The notes under the pieces are model-generated. The model did no database searches and was not told the origin of the DNA. It saw nothing but the letters and a program-made list of their open reading frames with translations. 64,000 nt of DNA from Cepaea nemoralis (lineage: Eukaryota > Mollusca > Gastropoda > Stylommatophora > Helicidae), in NCBI GenBank assembly GCA_014155875.1, contig JACEFZ010005131.1:173501-237500 (forward strand). Reading direction: 5' to 3'. A program made the position numbers and the translations under genes. Shown one piece after another: positions 45,106-56,243 of this stretch (position 1 is its first letter; each line of letters opens with the position of its first letter).

Positions 45106-47757
45106 ATGGCTGACGATTTACGTATAATTAGTTTAAATATTCGGGGTATGAAAATGAAATTACAACACATAGTCAGACTCATACACAAACACAAACCAGA
45201 CTTCATTTTATTGCAAGAAACTAACATCAAAACAGACTTTGAAGCAGCAGAATTAGTGACACGGTTAGGATTAAGAAATTCGTTTTTCAGTTTGGCCAAA
45301 CATAACGTAGAGTCAGGGACAGCCATTCTGCAAACTTCCGACATGTGGACTATTTTTAGAACAGACCGCGACGAACAAGGTAGAATTTCCACAGTTCAAG
45401 TTAGAAACGACACACACTCCTTTGCCATTGTGAATATACACGCACCACCAAACTACAATTATCAAAATCTGTTTTACGAAAAGTTAGACGACTTGTTGAC
45501 ACAGACATACAGGGGACAGAATATAGTTATTGCCGGAGATTACAACTGCGTTCTTGACGATTTAGACGTGTTGGGAGGAGAGGTGAGAACGCAGCTGAGG
45601 AGATCCGGCAGGGACAGCTTACATCAACTAGATACACTACGGAACATCATCGATACACACAACCTCACAGACGCATTCAGGCATACACACCCCGACAGTA
45701 GAGAAACGACATACACAAACAAAACACACAACCGATCATCTAGATTAGACCGGATTTACACACCCGCAACCCACAACATCATACAAACCAAACACCTACC
45801 GGAAACATTAGATTACACAGACCACAAAGGTATACTAGTACACATCAGCACAAACAGCACAAACACGCAGCCAAACAAAAGGTCACCTCACTGGAAGTTC
45901 AATAATTCACTATTGGAACACTCAGAATATGCAAAATATATGACACAGCTCATACACACGTACACAGACAATATACCGACTGAGAACATCACACAATACT
46001 GGGACTTATTGAAAAACACCATACGAAGCAGAACACAACATCTAGCAACCATGATCCACAAAGACAGACTAAGACAGGAGTGCATCATACAGACAGTCAT
46101 ACGACTAACAAAACAAACAGACAGAGATGCACATCATTTACACACACTTGAAGCACAACTAGAAGAACACCAACAACACAGATATCTGGGTGCTCTTCTC
46201 AGAACAAAGCTCAACACAATTACACAAGAAACAGCTACGAGGCAATATTTAGCAATAGAACAGAACAAACAACGTAACAGACAAATAAGCAACATATCAG
46301 ACATGCAAGGAAACATGCAGACAGAAACACCACACATAGAGACTGCTTTCCAACAACACTACACACAACTATTCACAGCAGAGACAGTCGACACACAGAT
46401 GCAAGACAACTTCTTACGGTACACAAAGAAATTAACTGACACAGACAGAGACACACTGGACACAGAACTGACATTGACAGACATAACACAGGCACTAAGC
46501 ACACTAAACAAAGACAAATCTCCAGGACCAGACGGTTTGACAGTAGAATTCTACCAACACTTCTTCCCTATTCTAGGCAATCTTCTCCTCAAAGTCTATC
46601 AGGAAGCCTTTGACAAACAAAATCTTCCGGACAGCTGCAACATGTCTTACATTACACTCATATGCAAAGCTAAAACTGACAAAACACAACTGAAGAACTA
46701 CAGACCAATTTCCTTACTCAACACAGACTACAAGATATTCGCCAAATCACTCACCAACAAACTTAAACCTTTCATGCCAACACTAATACACCCAGGCCAA
46801 CAGTGCAGTGTCAAAGACATAAATATACACAACCACACACACCTCATTAGAGACATAATCAACTGCACACATGGGAAAGACTGTCCATTATCCATCTTAT
46901 CCTTGGATCAAGAAAAGGCCTTCGACAGAATTTCCCACACATACCTGCATAGGACACTAGAAGTTTGTAACATAGGAGAATACTACAGGCAGTGGATACA
47001 TATCTTGTATAAAAATCCTGAGAGCAGAGTGTTGGTGAACCATTCACTGACAGCTAGCTTCAGGCTCACGAGATCTGTAAGACAGGGATGTCCCTTATCA
47101 CCACTCCTGTATGTGCTCACCCTAGAACCTTTATTAGAGAAGATAAGGCAAGACACTAGTATTAAAGGAACCTTCCTGCATGGAATAGGAGAGCAGAAGC
47201 TCATCGCCTATACAGATGACACTGCCTTCTTTCCCACCAGCAACACATCAATAAAGAATATACTCCACACCTTTACCCATTTTGGAAAAGGCAGTGGAGC
47301 CAAAATTAATGTACAGAAATCACAGATAATGGGTCTGGGAAAGTGGAAACAAAAGGTTGATTTCAATCCAGATCTGAAACACATAGAAACCATGAAGCTG
47401 TATGGGATCACATTTCCATGTGATCCCACAGAAACACACAGACAGACATGGCACGCACTGACCGAACATATCACAGACATGATACACAGGTATAGGTACA
47501 AGACATCCACAATATTTGGTAGAAACACAATAGTCAACACATACATATTACCCAAAATAATATATTTAGCGACAGTACTGGACCCTCCCAAACAGACCGT
47601 CACAAACATAAACATACAAATCAGACGCTTCATCTTTACCAACACAATACACAGCATTCAGAACAAAACTCTCATACAAGACAAGGGACAAGGGGGAATT
47701 TGCACTACAGGACATCCAGACAAAAATACTGTCATTTATAATCAGTCACATAGGTAA
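45106..47757 (+). CDS. LINE-C ORF2: AP endonuclease plus reverse transcriptase
   Basis: 883 open codons, most of an L1/Tx1-type ORF2. All key endonuclease residues are seen: N11 (SLNIRG), E38 (LQETN), D145 and N147 (GDYNCV), D215 (RLDRIY), D239-H240 (TDHKG). This enzyme nicks the target for target-primed reverse transcription. RT motifs follow: PGPDGLTVEFYQ, NYRPISLLN, DQEKAFDRIS (about 597-607), RQGCPLSPLL and YTDD (about 702-705, in place of YADD). The frame ends by a +1 shift at about 47695 within GGGGGAATTT, just before the thumb motif equivalent to GG(L/F)ALQD. The start is the ATG shared by all copies. Activity is doubtful because the C-terminal domain is out of frame. Confidence 0.9.
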   Translation: MADDLRIISLNIRGMKMKLQHIVRLIHKHKPDFILLQETNIKTDFEAAELVTRLGLRNSFFSLAKHNVESGTAILQTSDMWTIFRTDRDEQGRISTVQVRNDTHSFAIVNIHAPPNYNYQNLFYEKLDDLLTQTYRGQNIVIAGDYNCVLDDLDVLGGEVRTQLRRSGRDSLHQLDTLRNIIDTHNLTDAFRHTHPDSRETTYTNKTHNRSSRLDRIYTPATHNIIQTKHLPETLDYTDHKGILVHISTNSTNTQPNKRSPHWKFNNSLLEHSEYAKYMTQLIHTYTDNIPTENITQYWDLLKNTIRSRTQHLATMIHKDRLRQECIIQTVIRLTKQTDRDAHHLHTLEAQLEEHQQHRYLGALLRTKLNTITQETATRQYLAIEQNKQRNRQISNISDMQGNMQTETPHIETAFQQHYTQLFTAETVDTQMQDNFLRYTKKLTDTDRDTLDTELTLTDITQALSTLNKDKSPGPDGLTVEFYQHFFPILGNLLLKVYQEAFDKQNLPDSCNMSYITLICKAKTDKTQLKNYRPISLLNTDYKIFAKSLTNKLKPFMPTLIHPGQQCSVKDINIHNHTHLIRDIINCTHGKDCPLSILSLDQEKAFDRISHTYLHRTLEVCNIGEYYRQWIHILYKNPESRVLVNHSLTASFRLTRSVRQGCPLSPLLYVLTLEPLLEKIRQDTSIKGTFLHGIGEQKLIAYTDDTAFFPTSNTSIKNILHTFTHFGKGSGAKINVQKSQIMGLGKWKQKVDFNPDLKHIETMKLYGITFPCDPTETHRQTWHALTEHITDMIHRYRYKTSTIFGRNTIVNTYILPKIIYLATVLDPPKQTVTNINIQIRRFIFTNTIHSIQNKTLIQDKGQGGICTTGHPDKNTVIYNQSHR

Positions 47758-48465
47758 AATCATCAGACACCCAGAACAGAACAGACTAGTACTATACTAC
47801 ATAGGCCACAACATCAAACATCTCACACCTCTTAACAATGCAAATCCTCACTACCAGGGAAAACTGCCAACTTTCTATCAGACATGCATACAGGCAATAA
47901 AAGGACATGAACAGTTAATACAGCAAACAACACACACAATATACAAACATTTAGTTAGAGAACAAGCACCATCACTAAGACATAGGATTGAAAAAGGAGA
48001 CAAATACTTCATGACTGACTTCACATGCACCTTTTCAAACCTACACAACAAATACATAACTCCAAAAGCTAGAGAAATCACATATAGACTGCTATACAAT
48101 ATGACCCCCACAACACAGGTAGAAGCATACATATCCAAACAATGTCAATTATGTAGAAACAACACACAAGAGACAGAGGAACACATTTATTATACATGTC
48201 CAACAATTACTGCCACACGCGCACACTCAAACACCTCATACAAACGCACACAGGCAAACAAACCGACACATATAAAGCAATTTTTCTCAACACTATACCA
48301 AAGACAGCTAAGGACATACATACAAAACTACTGATAGCACTTTCTTACTACAGACAACTTATATGGACCTGCAGAGACTTTGCCAGATACAAACACCACA
48401 CATATAACACACACTTAATTTCTTTTATGTACACACACAAAATATCACAACTATTTCCAGAGTAA
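47758..48465 (+). pseudogene. LINE-C ORF2 C-terminal domain, out of frame
   Basis: Continues ORF2 in the +1 frame from about 47697, with CQLCRNNTQETEEHIYYTC encoded near 48142-48198. A further 1-bp loss near 48222 (GCGCACACTC for GCGCAACACTC) shifts the last part. Ends TAA at 48463. Confidence 0.8.
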
Positions 48466-48817
48466 ATCATATGTATTCTTCTTTATTGTATTACAAATTT
48501 GGTATACATGAGTGCGAGAAAGAAAGAAGAAACTGTGAGTGAATGGTGAGTGATTGATTATAAAATATCACATATAGTCACCAAGACTAATGAATATTCC
48601 CTCATGTAAAGATTTGTGGAAGTATAAATGCTTGTTTATTTGCTTCATAATGATGATTTAACCCTTATAGATATGGGGAAAAGAAAATCAACTCCTTCCA
48701 TTCCAATTTATTAATTATTGAATGCTCGCTTTAAAAGCACTTGCTATGCTATACTATCACCATTACTAAGATTATCATTTTAGTAAACAGAAGCACATAT
48801 CTATTATACTATTAAAA

Positions 48818-48895
<78 letters not shown>

Positions 48896-48933
48896 CATTA
48901 TTATTATATTATTATTATTACTATTATTATTAT
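48818..48933. repeat. (ATT)n microsatellite
   Basis: More than 100 bp of ATT with few interruptions, directly upstream of the SINE. Corresponding runs are at 25965-26061, 31245-31270, 41700-41790 and 59965-60050. Confidence 0.95.
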
Positions 48934-49171
48934 GCCGGCTTCGTGGCTTAGAGGTTATGGCTTTTCTCCGTAATCTTGTATACTCTCGTGGGTAACGTGA
49001 TGACGGTGAGAATCAGCAATGGTTCGAATCGCATCAGTAACTTACGGGGTATGTGAGCAGACCGCTCAGAAAGCAATGGCAAACTACTGAGCGTAATCTT
49101 GCCAAGAAATCAACATACAGCTGAAAGATGCTGGTGTTGACAGCGATGTCCTGTAAAGGATGTAGAAAAAA
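48934..49171 (+). mobile_element. tRNA-like SINE flanked by ATT repeats, copy 2
   Basis: Near-identical to 26062-26300, with the same flanks. B box GGTTCGAATC at about 49020. Confidence 0.65.
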
Positions 49172-50060
49172 ATTATTATTATCATTATTATTATTACTAT
49201 CATTATTTTACCTTTACTATCCTTAGTATCATTAATGTTATATTGATATCATCATTATCATTCCACAACTTCATCTCCCCTGTGACCCCCTTTTCTTATG
49301 GTTTGTTGCCTTTGGTACTACCCCCACTGATTGGTTCAAACATTTATCCTGCCTGTACCACCATTAGAGTGGTCATGAGGGCATTGGTGGAGTGGAACCA
49401 ATTGGTGAGAGTGTGGCAAGAGAAACAAAAATGTAAAGATTTCCCCTTTTCTTTGTAACCCCCCTGTCACATGTAAATGTGTTCAAGGAATGAAATATGC
49501 TAATGGATAATTTCCTATGTTGTAAACACAAAATATTACAGATATCTCCAGAGTAAACAAAAGTACCCTTCTTTATGATATTATATTTTAGTATACATGA
49601 GTGCGAGAAAGAAACAGGAAAATGGAAATGTGAGTGAATATTGAATGAATGAATACAAAATCACAGATGGTTACCAAACCAATCAGATTGTAAAAATTTG
49701 TGTTAATACAAATGCTTGTTTTATTTTTACAAAAAAAAAAAAAAAAAAGAGGAAATGGAAAAAATTGAATGAACCCTTACAATTAAAAAAAAAAGAAGAA
49801 GCAAGGAGAAAAAGATAACCAACTCCTTTTGCACCTACTATTATTGAACATTGCAGGTTGCGATTGTATGTACCTGCTATGCTATGTTAACACCATTGCT
49901 AAGAAACTCATTAGTAAATGGAATGACATGTTTTAAATAATTCTATCATTATCATTACTATTAATATCATTGCTGTTTATTAATATTAATAATTGCTGTT
50001 ATTATCCTTATCATGTTTTAATTTTACCATTTATTATGATTGTCATCACTATTAATATAT

Positions 50061-50324
50061 ACATAAACAGACACACTTAGTATTATTTGGCGCTCACAGA
50101 AGAAGAAGAAGAAGAATAGAAGAAGGAAATAGAGATTAGAAGACGCACTAGACGACATAAAATTTGAAAGCTATAATAGTTACCGACCGGGATATTATAC
50201 ATATATACCGACTATTATAGCTTTCAAATTTTATGTTGTCTAATGCGTCTTCTAATCTCTATTTCCTTCTTCTATTCTTCTTCTTCTGTGAGCGCCAAAT
50301 AATACTAAGTGTGTCTGTTTATGT
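50061..50324. mobile_element. Foldback (MITE-like) element, copy in LINE-C
   Basis: Two ~115-bp inverted arms; outer ends ACATAAACAGACACAC. Same position within the 3' region as in LINE-A. Confidence 0.8.
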
Positions 50325-51207
50325 AATCGTCTTAGTGGCCTCAACGGTTCTCCCCATTTATTTCTTCTATTAATATATAACCTCATCCCCCATGTACCCC
50401 CTCCCCACTGCAAATGGTTGTTGTTGCCCTTGCTGATACCCTCACCAGTTAGTTTCAGACAGTTATCCTGCCCCCCCCTCCCCTATCATTACCAGAGAGT
50501 GGTGATGAGGGAATTGGTGTGGTGGGTCTGATAGGTGAGAGTGTGGCAAGGGAAACACAAATGGGAAATTTTCTCTCTTTCTCTTTGTTATCCCCCTCCA
50601 CATGTAAATATGTCCAATGAATAAAATATTGCACATGCCATATACATGCCCACACGCAACGCTCAGTAAATACACGCACACAAATACTGAACACACAGGA
50701 CGCATGTAAAAATACTAACAACACAAATGCATTAGTACCACTATTACCATGCTTTCATACTGAGAGTAAGTAACTCTGTATTACTATTTTATTATTATGG
50801 TTCGATTGCTATTATTCTTTAATTCTATGATCACTGTTTATCATTATCATAATCCTTCATCTCACCACTTGTTACTGTTTGATGTGGATGCTGCTGCCGC
50901 CCTCAACGGTTGGCTCTAACAAATTATACTGCCATGTTCATCATTACCGAGTAGTGTTGATGGTATTGGTGGGGTTGGAGCCGACAGGTGAGGGGGGTGG
51001 CAGGGGAAATAGCAATAATACAATATCATCTTGTGGTTGCTTGTAATGTTTCCTCACAACTATTATCAATGTAAAAATGTTCCAATGTATAAAATGTTTG
51101 TAAATTTGCGCATATGTCACCTACACGCCCACATGCAACGCTCTGTTAAAAACACGAACAATACAATTTACAACGATTTTAACACTAAATAAAAGTTTTA
51201 AAAAAAA

Positions 51208-52465
51208 TTACCAAGTTTATTACTTTATCAAGTTTATTTTTCCTTACCATGTGCCCCCCCCCCTTTCCCTTGCTCATGGTTGTTGTTGCCTTTGCTGATA
51301 CCCTCACCGTTTGGTTCAAATATTTATCCTGCCTTTACCATCATTACCAGAGAGTGGTGATGAGGGCATTGGTGTGGTGGGTCCAATAGGTGAGAGGGTG
51401 GCAAGGGAAACAAAAATGGGAAGTTTTTTCTTTCTCCTTATTAACCCCCTTCACATGTAAATATGTCCTAAGAATAAAATATTGCACACGTCACATACAC
51501 GCCCACATGGAACGCTCGGTAAATACACGCACACAAATACTGAACACACAGGACGCATGCAAAAATACTAACAACACAAATGCACTTGTACCACTACTAC
51601 CATGCTTTCATACTGAGATTAAGTAACTCTGTATTACTATTTTATTATTATGGTTAGATTGCTTTTATTCTTTAATTCTATGATCACTGTTTACCATTAT
51701 CATAATCCTTCATCTCCCCACTTGTTACTGTTTGATGTGGATGCTGCTGCCGCCCTCACTGGTTGGTTCAAAAAGTTTTTACTGCCTTTATCATCATTAC
51801 CAAAGAGGTGGTGATGGTGTTGACGGTTTTAGGGCCAATTGAAGAAGGGGGTGACAGGGGAAACAAACATAGTAAAAAAAAAATTTCTAGGTCCCCCCCC
51901 CCCCCCCGCCCCCACCCCTTTCACCCCTTTCATATATAAGGATGCCAATGAATAAATTGTTGTAATATTATACATATGTCACCTACACGCCCGCATGCAA
52001 TGCTCTGTAAATACACATACACAAATACTGAGCACACAGAAGGCATGTAACAACACAAACATTATATATGCAATCACTACCCTTTCTGCATTGTACTGAT
52101 GTGTACACATCATACTGTCCCACCATTTTGATACTGTCGTTTTTCGATTCTGCTGCCGCCCTCAACGGTTGGTTCAAACATTTTATACTGCCAGTTTCAT
52201 CATTACCGATTGGTGGTGATGGTATTGGTGGTTTTGGGGCCGACAGGAGAGAGAGGTGGCAGGGGAAATAAAAACGGTGCACTATCATCATGCTGTTATT
52301 TTGTGAGTTTTACCCTATAACAAATTCAATGTAACAATGTTAAAATGTCTAAAATATTTGTATTTTTGCGCATATGGCACCTACACGTCCACACGCAACG
52401 CTCTGTAAAAACACAAACAATACACTTTGCAACGATTTTAACACTCAATAAAAGTCTTAAAAACA
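51208..52465 (+). repeat. 5'-truncated LINE 3' region
   Basis: Starts right after TTACCAAGTTTAT (51208-51220) and contains only 3' region modules (cores near 51290-51410, 51740-51860 and 52150-52270). It reads through its AATAAA (about 52446) without a pure poly(A) into Y block 4, as at 565 and 28750. Confidence 0.7.
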
Positions 52466-53052
52466 TTTTTTTACTAAAGATTTCCGTGGAGAGGAGCAAT
52501 ATAATGAGTCTAAAGACTATTGTTCACACCATACACTTTAGGGTATATTGGAATAAATGTTACGAATGGTTGAAATGTAAGCGCTATTATCATATGTTGT
52601 GCCGGCGAATGTGAGGTGTCGGCTTCACCATCTTGTATGTAAGTAAATAATACCGCTACCAGCCCTTTTCAAGAGTTTGTAAGGAATTAAATTTCACACG
52701 TCACCCAAAAACTTACATATGACAATGCTCCGTAGCACACTAGGAATATTTACAAATAAACGACAACATGTTGAACATACACTATTCACACTAAATACAC
52801 CATTCTGTTTACGGAGAAGTAAAGAGAGAGAAAGAGGGAGAAAATGGTCGGAAAACTAAAGGGAGAGAAACTAATACATACAGCATTGCACTCTCTTATT
52901 TTCTTATTTTCCCCATGATTTCCCCCAGACGGGGGCTGCATGGTCTCAAGGTATGGTGTCCGCCTCGAGTACTGGAGGTCCCGGGTTCAAGCCCCGGTGA
53001 TGCCGGGATGTTTTTCACGAGGACTTCTAGTAATAAATTTCCCCTGGTCTCT

Positions 53053-53085
<33 letters not shown>

Positions 53086-53419
53086 CGTAAAAGAAAAGGG
53101 GCATAATATTTACTTAACTGTTAATAAGGGATATGACTCCTCAGAATTTGCTTCGGATGATTTCATTTAATATTACGCTGTTGAATAACTCGTACTCAAA
53201 TCTGATACTCAAATGCTATCATGACAGTTCTAATGTGAAGATTATAAGTGGAGACGTATTTTGTTTCTTTATAAAATGTATTTTTGATTCAGTATAATGC
53301 AATGTAATAACAGTATAAAACACCTGCACGATCTTGAGAAATATTTGCCATTTGGCAGTTTAATTTGTTACTCTAGTTTATCTTCACAACGTATAAATCT
53401 TTCGCCTTACCAAGTCAAT
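52466..53419 (+). repeat. Y block, copy 4
   Basis: Matches 571-1575 and ends with TTACCAAGTCAAT (53407-53419). Confidence 0.75.
52929..53085 (+). mobile_element. tRNA-derived SINE-like element with (GA)n tail, copy 4
   Basis: Shortest GA tail of the four (about 30 bp). B box GGTTCAAGCC at about 52983. Confidence 0.6.
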
Positions 53420-53474
53420 ACCAGCTAGTCTGGGATGACCGCCAAACCCTAAAAAAAAAAAAAAAAAAAAAAAA
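53420..53474 (+). mobile_element. 3' end of the U2-headed SINE family (5'-truncated)
   Basis: 'accagctagtctgggatgac' and 'cgccaaaccct' plus poly(A), matching the 3' end of the element at 29799-30151. It sits between two copies of TTACCAAGTCAAT (53407-53419 and 53475-53487), a clean 13-bp target duplication around a 55-bp insertion. Confidence 0.8.
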
Positions 53475-53556
53475 TTACCAAGTCAATGCTTTTTTTGGTA
53501 AATGGAGAAATGTTTAAATGTATAAAATATTTGAAATTTTTGCGCATATGTCACCT

Positions 53557-54704
53557 GTTGTTGTTTGTCCATCAAGAATGATGATGACCATTCATTTCAT
53601 CCAGTGGGGTTGAAGGTGTGGAGCCGTGGGTTCTAAGATGGCTGATAAGGCCTATTTTGGCTCGAAATGTTCTTTGACAATGTGGGCAAAGAATGCTTGA
53701 CGTCTCTGGAGGAGGATTTCCTGCAGTGGTTTTTCTGTCCTGCCTTTTCTTCACAGCTCTTGCAGTCCTGGTTGCCTCACATATGACTGCACCTTTGTGC
53801 AATGATGCACGCCACGAATTTCGGTCTCTGGCTGCAGCCTCCCAGGTGTCATGATAAATTCCAAAAGCATTCAGTGAAATTTTCAGAGTGTCTTTAAAAC
53901 GTTTCCTCTGGCCACCTTGGGAGCGTTTACCACAACGCAGTTCGCTGTAGAAAATTCGTTTAGGGAGTCTGTGATCTGGCATGCGAGTCAAGTGACCAGC
54001 CCAGCGAATCTGATTCTTCATCAGTAGAGTGTGGATACTGGGCATGGATGCTCTTTCTAGGACTTCAGTGTCTGGAATCTTGTCTTGCCATTTAATCTTC
54101 AGGAGCTTCCTTAGGCAGACTGTGTGGAAGTGGTTTAATTTCCTAGCGTGTCGCTGATAAACAGTCCAGGTTTCACAAGCATATAGCAGTGTGGATAATA
54201 CAACTGCTTTGTAGACTTTTAGCTTTGTTTGCAGGATTATTCCAGTTCTGTCCCATACATTCTTGTACAGTCTGCCAAAGGCTGCACTGGCCTTGGAGAT
54301 TCTTGCATTCACTTCGTCATCGATTGTGGCAGCTTGTGACACGGTGCTGTCAAGATAGGTGAATTTGTCCACAACACTTAGTCTATGATCATTCACTTTG
54401 ATATTCGGCACAGTGTGATTATTCCCTGGAGCTGGCTGGTACATAACTACAGTCTTCTCCAAGTTGATATTGAGCCCAAAGTTGGCACAGGCATGTGAGA
54501 AAGCTGAAACATTATGTTGCATGTCCGCCTCTGAGTTTGCGTATAGAGCGCAATCATCAGCAAACAGGAGCTCTCTGACGGTGCCGCTGTTAATTTTGGT
54601 TTTAGCTTTCAGCCTTTTGAGATTGAGTAACTTTCCATCCATACGGTAGTTGATGTCTATTCCAATGTCGTCGTTCTCGAAGGCATTCATCAACATGGCT
54701 GAAA
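53557..54704 (-). mobile_element. 5'-truncated LINE of a different family (RT C-terminal part)
   Basis: Inserted in a module with an 11-bp target duplication ATATGTCACCT (53546-53556 and 54705-54715). Its 3' end on the minus strand is a short GACAAACAACAAC-type tail instead of poly(A). Confidence 0.85.
53572..54704 (-). CDS. Non-LTR RT C-terminal fragment with C2H2 finger
   Basis: An open frame of about 377 codons inside the insertion; the frame runs on into module sequence to 54807, which is not part of the element. It begins within the RT palm (FSAMLMNAF, then LLFADDCAL with catalytic FADD) and continues through thumb-type motifs (RWAGHLTRMPDHRLPKRI). It ends with a C2H2 finger CX2CX12HX4H (CPHCQRTFRAKIGLISHLRTH region). 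The style is that of a widespread invertebrate LINE lineage, but I cannot fix the clade. No stop or shift is seen, so the insertion is young; being truncated it is not active. Confidence 0.8.
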
Positions 54705-55246
54705 ATATGTCACCTACACGCCCACATGCAACGCTCTGTAAAAACACGCACACAAATACTGAACACACAGTACGCATGTAACAACACAAACAATACAAAT
54801 GCAGCAACTACCACTCCTGCATTGTAAACTAGGATACTCCTTGACAACCCCCCGCCTTCCCCCCCCCACCTTTTCGATACTGTTGTTTTTGATGCTGCTG
54901 CTGCCTTCACCGGTCGGTTCTAACAAGTTTTACTGCCATTTCCCTCATTACCAAGTGGTGAGGATGGTATTCGTGGGGTTGGAGCTGACAGGTGAAAGGT
55001 TGGCAGAGGGAAAATAATGGTATACTACCGTCTTGTTGTTGTTTGTACTCGTTTTTCGTTACCCCCCCCCCCCCCCATTTCAAATGTAAAAAGGTTGAAA
55101 CAAATGTTGTAAAAATTTTGCGCATATGTCACCTACACTTCCACATGCAACGCTCTGTAACAACACGAACAATACAAATGCAAATGTTTCTTAACACTCA
55201 ATAAAAGTTTAAAACAAAAAAAAAAAAAAAAAATTACCAAGTCAAT

Positions 55247-55332
55247 GGTAGATACATCCAATACCTACTGAATAAATTTTTGTACGGTCTGTTTCACAGG
55301 CCAATTTTAATAAAAAATTTAAAAAAAAAAAA
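55247..55332 (+). mobile_element. Short poly(A)-tailed insertion of unknown family
   Basis: About 86 bp ('gtagatacatccaatacc' ... 'aataaaaaattt' poly(A)) between TTACCAAGTCAAT (55234-55246) and TTACCAAGTTAAT (55333-55345). A 5'-truncated 3' end of a different retroelement. Confidence 0.7.
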
Positions 55333-55345
55333 TTACCAAGTTAAT

Positions 55346-56189
55346 GGACTTCGTCGGTGTCTCCGTCAGTGTTGATAAAAATGGTCCTTTGTTGTCGCTG
55401 TTTTCATACTGCTTTGTAGCAGCTTTCTTGCATGGTTTGGAAGGAGAAGAGGAAGATCTTCCTTCCTCTTCTCTCATGTCTTTGTTGCTTGAGGAATTTC
55501 TCCTCTCTGCCCACTGTCTTTTTCTGCCGTAGTGGACGGTTTGGAAACCGTCGTCGTTGGTTTCTTGTGAAATTGTCTTTGCTTGAGTTTCTGCGTCTGT
55601 CTCCGTGGTCACCGGTCCGACAGCTACCTCGGCGTCATCTTGGGCGGCGTTGTCCTCGTCTGGCCTCGTGGCTTCTTTTTGGCCGGCTGTCATCTTGTTT
55701 TCTGTTGTTTGAATTTGTTTGAGGTTTTTCCCCGAGTGAGGGGAACTCCTCTTGTGATCTTTCAGTTGTTTGTTTTATATTGTCTTTCTCTTGTCTCCGG
55801 CTCGGGCATTTGTTGGCCCAGTGTGAGTCCAGGCCACATGTAGGACATTCGGTGCGGCGACCAACTATTGTGAACATAATACGGTGGTCTCCTGTAATTT
55901 TCCCAGGAGCCGTAATCTTGGCATAATGAGGTATCGGTTTTGTGGGGGTACACAGGACTCCCCATTTTCCGCCATCGTACTTAATGCGGAATACTTCCGC
56001 ATTTTCGTCACCAATTGTCTGTTTTACAATGAACTTGACTCCTTCTGGAGGAATCGTGTTGGGAAGCCAATGAATCGTCACACGTTCTCGTTCGTTTTCA
56101 AAGTGTTCGATCGACACTGCTCGATCGGAATAAGAAAACCGCAAACATATTATCAAAACCGAAGACACAACCCAGAACTGAATTACCAC
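55346..56189 (-). pseudogene. LINE-D ORF1 fragment (inverted)
   Basis: Frame 56189-55635 holds the RRM-like end and the CPTCGLDSHWANKC knuckle; the C-terminal tail (55693-55319) is in another frame because of a short deletion near 55690. As in the other copies it faces away from ORF2. Confidence 0.75.
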
Positions 56190-56243
56190 AAAAGGTAATC
56201 ATTTAAATTTAACCACGATGTTGTTTATTTAAAAATTTTTTAA

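Larger units (their letters stand above)
44180..51207 (+). mobile_element. LINE copy C (most intact L1/Tx1-type non-LTR element)
   Basis: Bounded by TTACCAAGTTAAC at 44180-44192 and by poly(A) plus TTACCAAGTTTAT at 51208-51220, so about 7.0 kb. Order: inverted ORF1 fragment, ORF2, ~2.7 kb 3' region with one SINE and one foldback insertion, AATAAA, short poly(A). Confidence 0.8.
48466..51207 (+). repeat. LINE-C 3' region of hairpin modules
   Basis: Cores near 49300-49430, 50430-50560 and 50890-51010. The first core folds with arms about 49302-49338 and 49393-49428. The terminal signature is at about 51112 and the AATAAA-type signal at about 51188, followed by 8 A. Confidence 0.75.
53488..55233 (+). 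mobile_element. 5'-truncated LINE 3' end, split by another LINE
   Basis: Lies between TTACCAAGTCAAT at 53475 and at 55234. It consists of 3' region modules (core near 54890-55010, terminal signature about 55130, AATAAA 55200, poly(A)), interrupted at 53557-54704. Confidence 0.75.

Noticed and set aside
54705..54807. N-terminal ~34 codons of the 411-codon frame over the RT fragment
   Set aside because: Outside the target duplication of that LINE; derived from a module of the host LINE.
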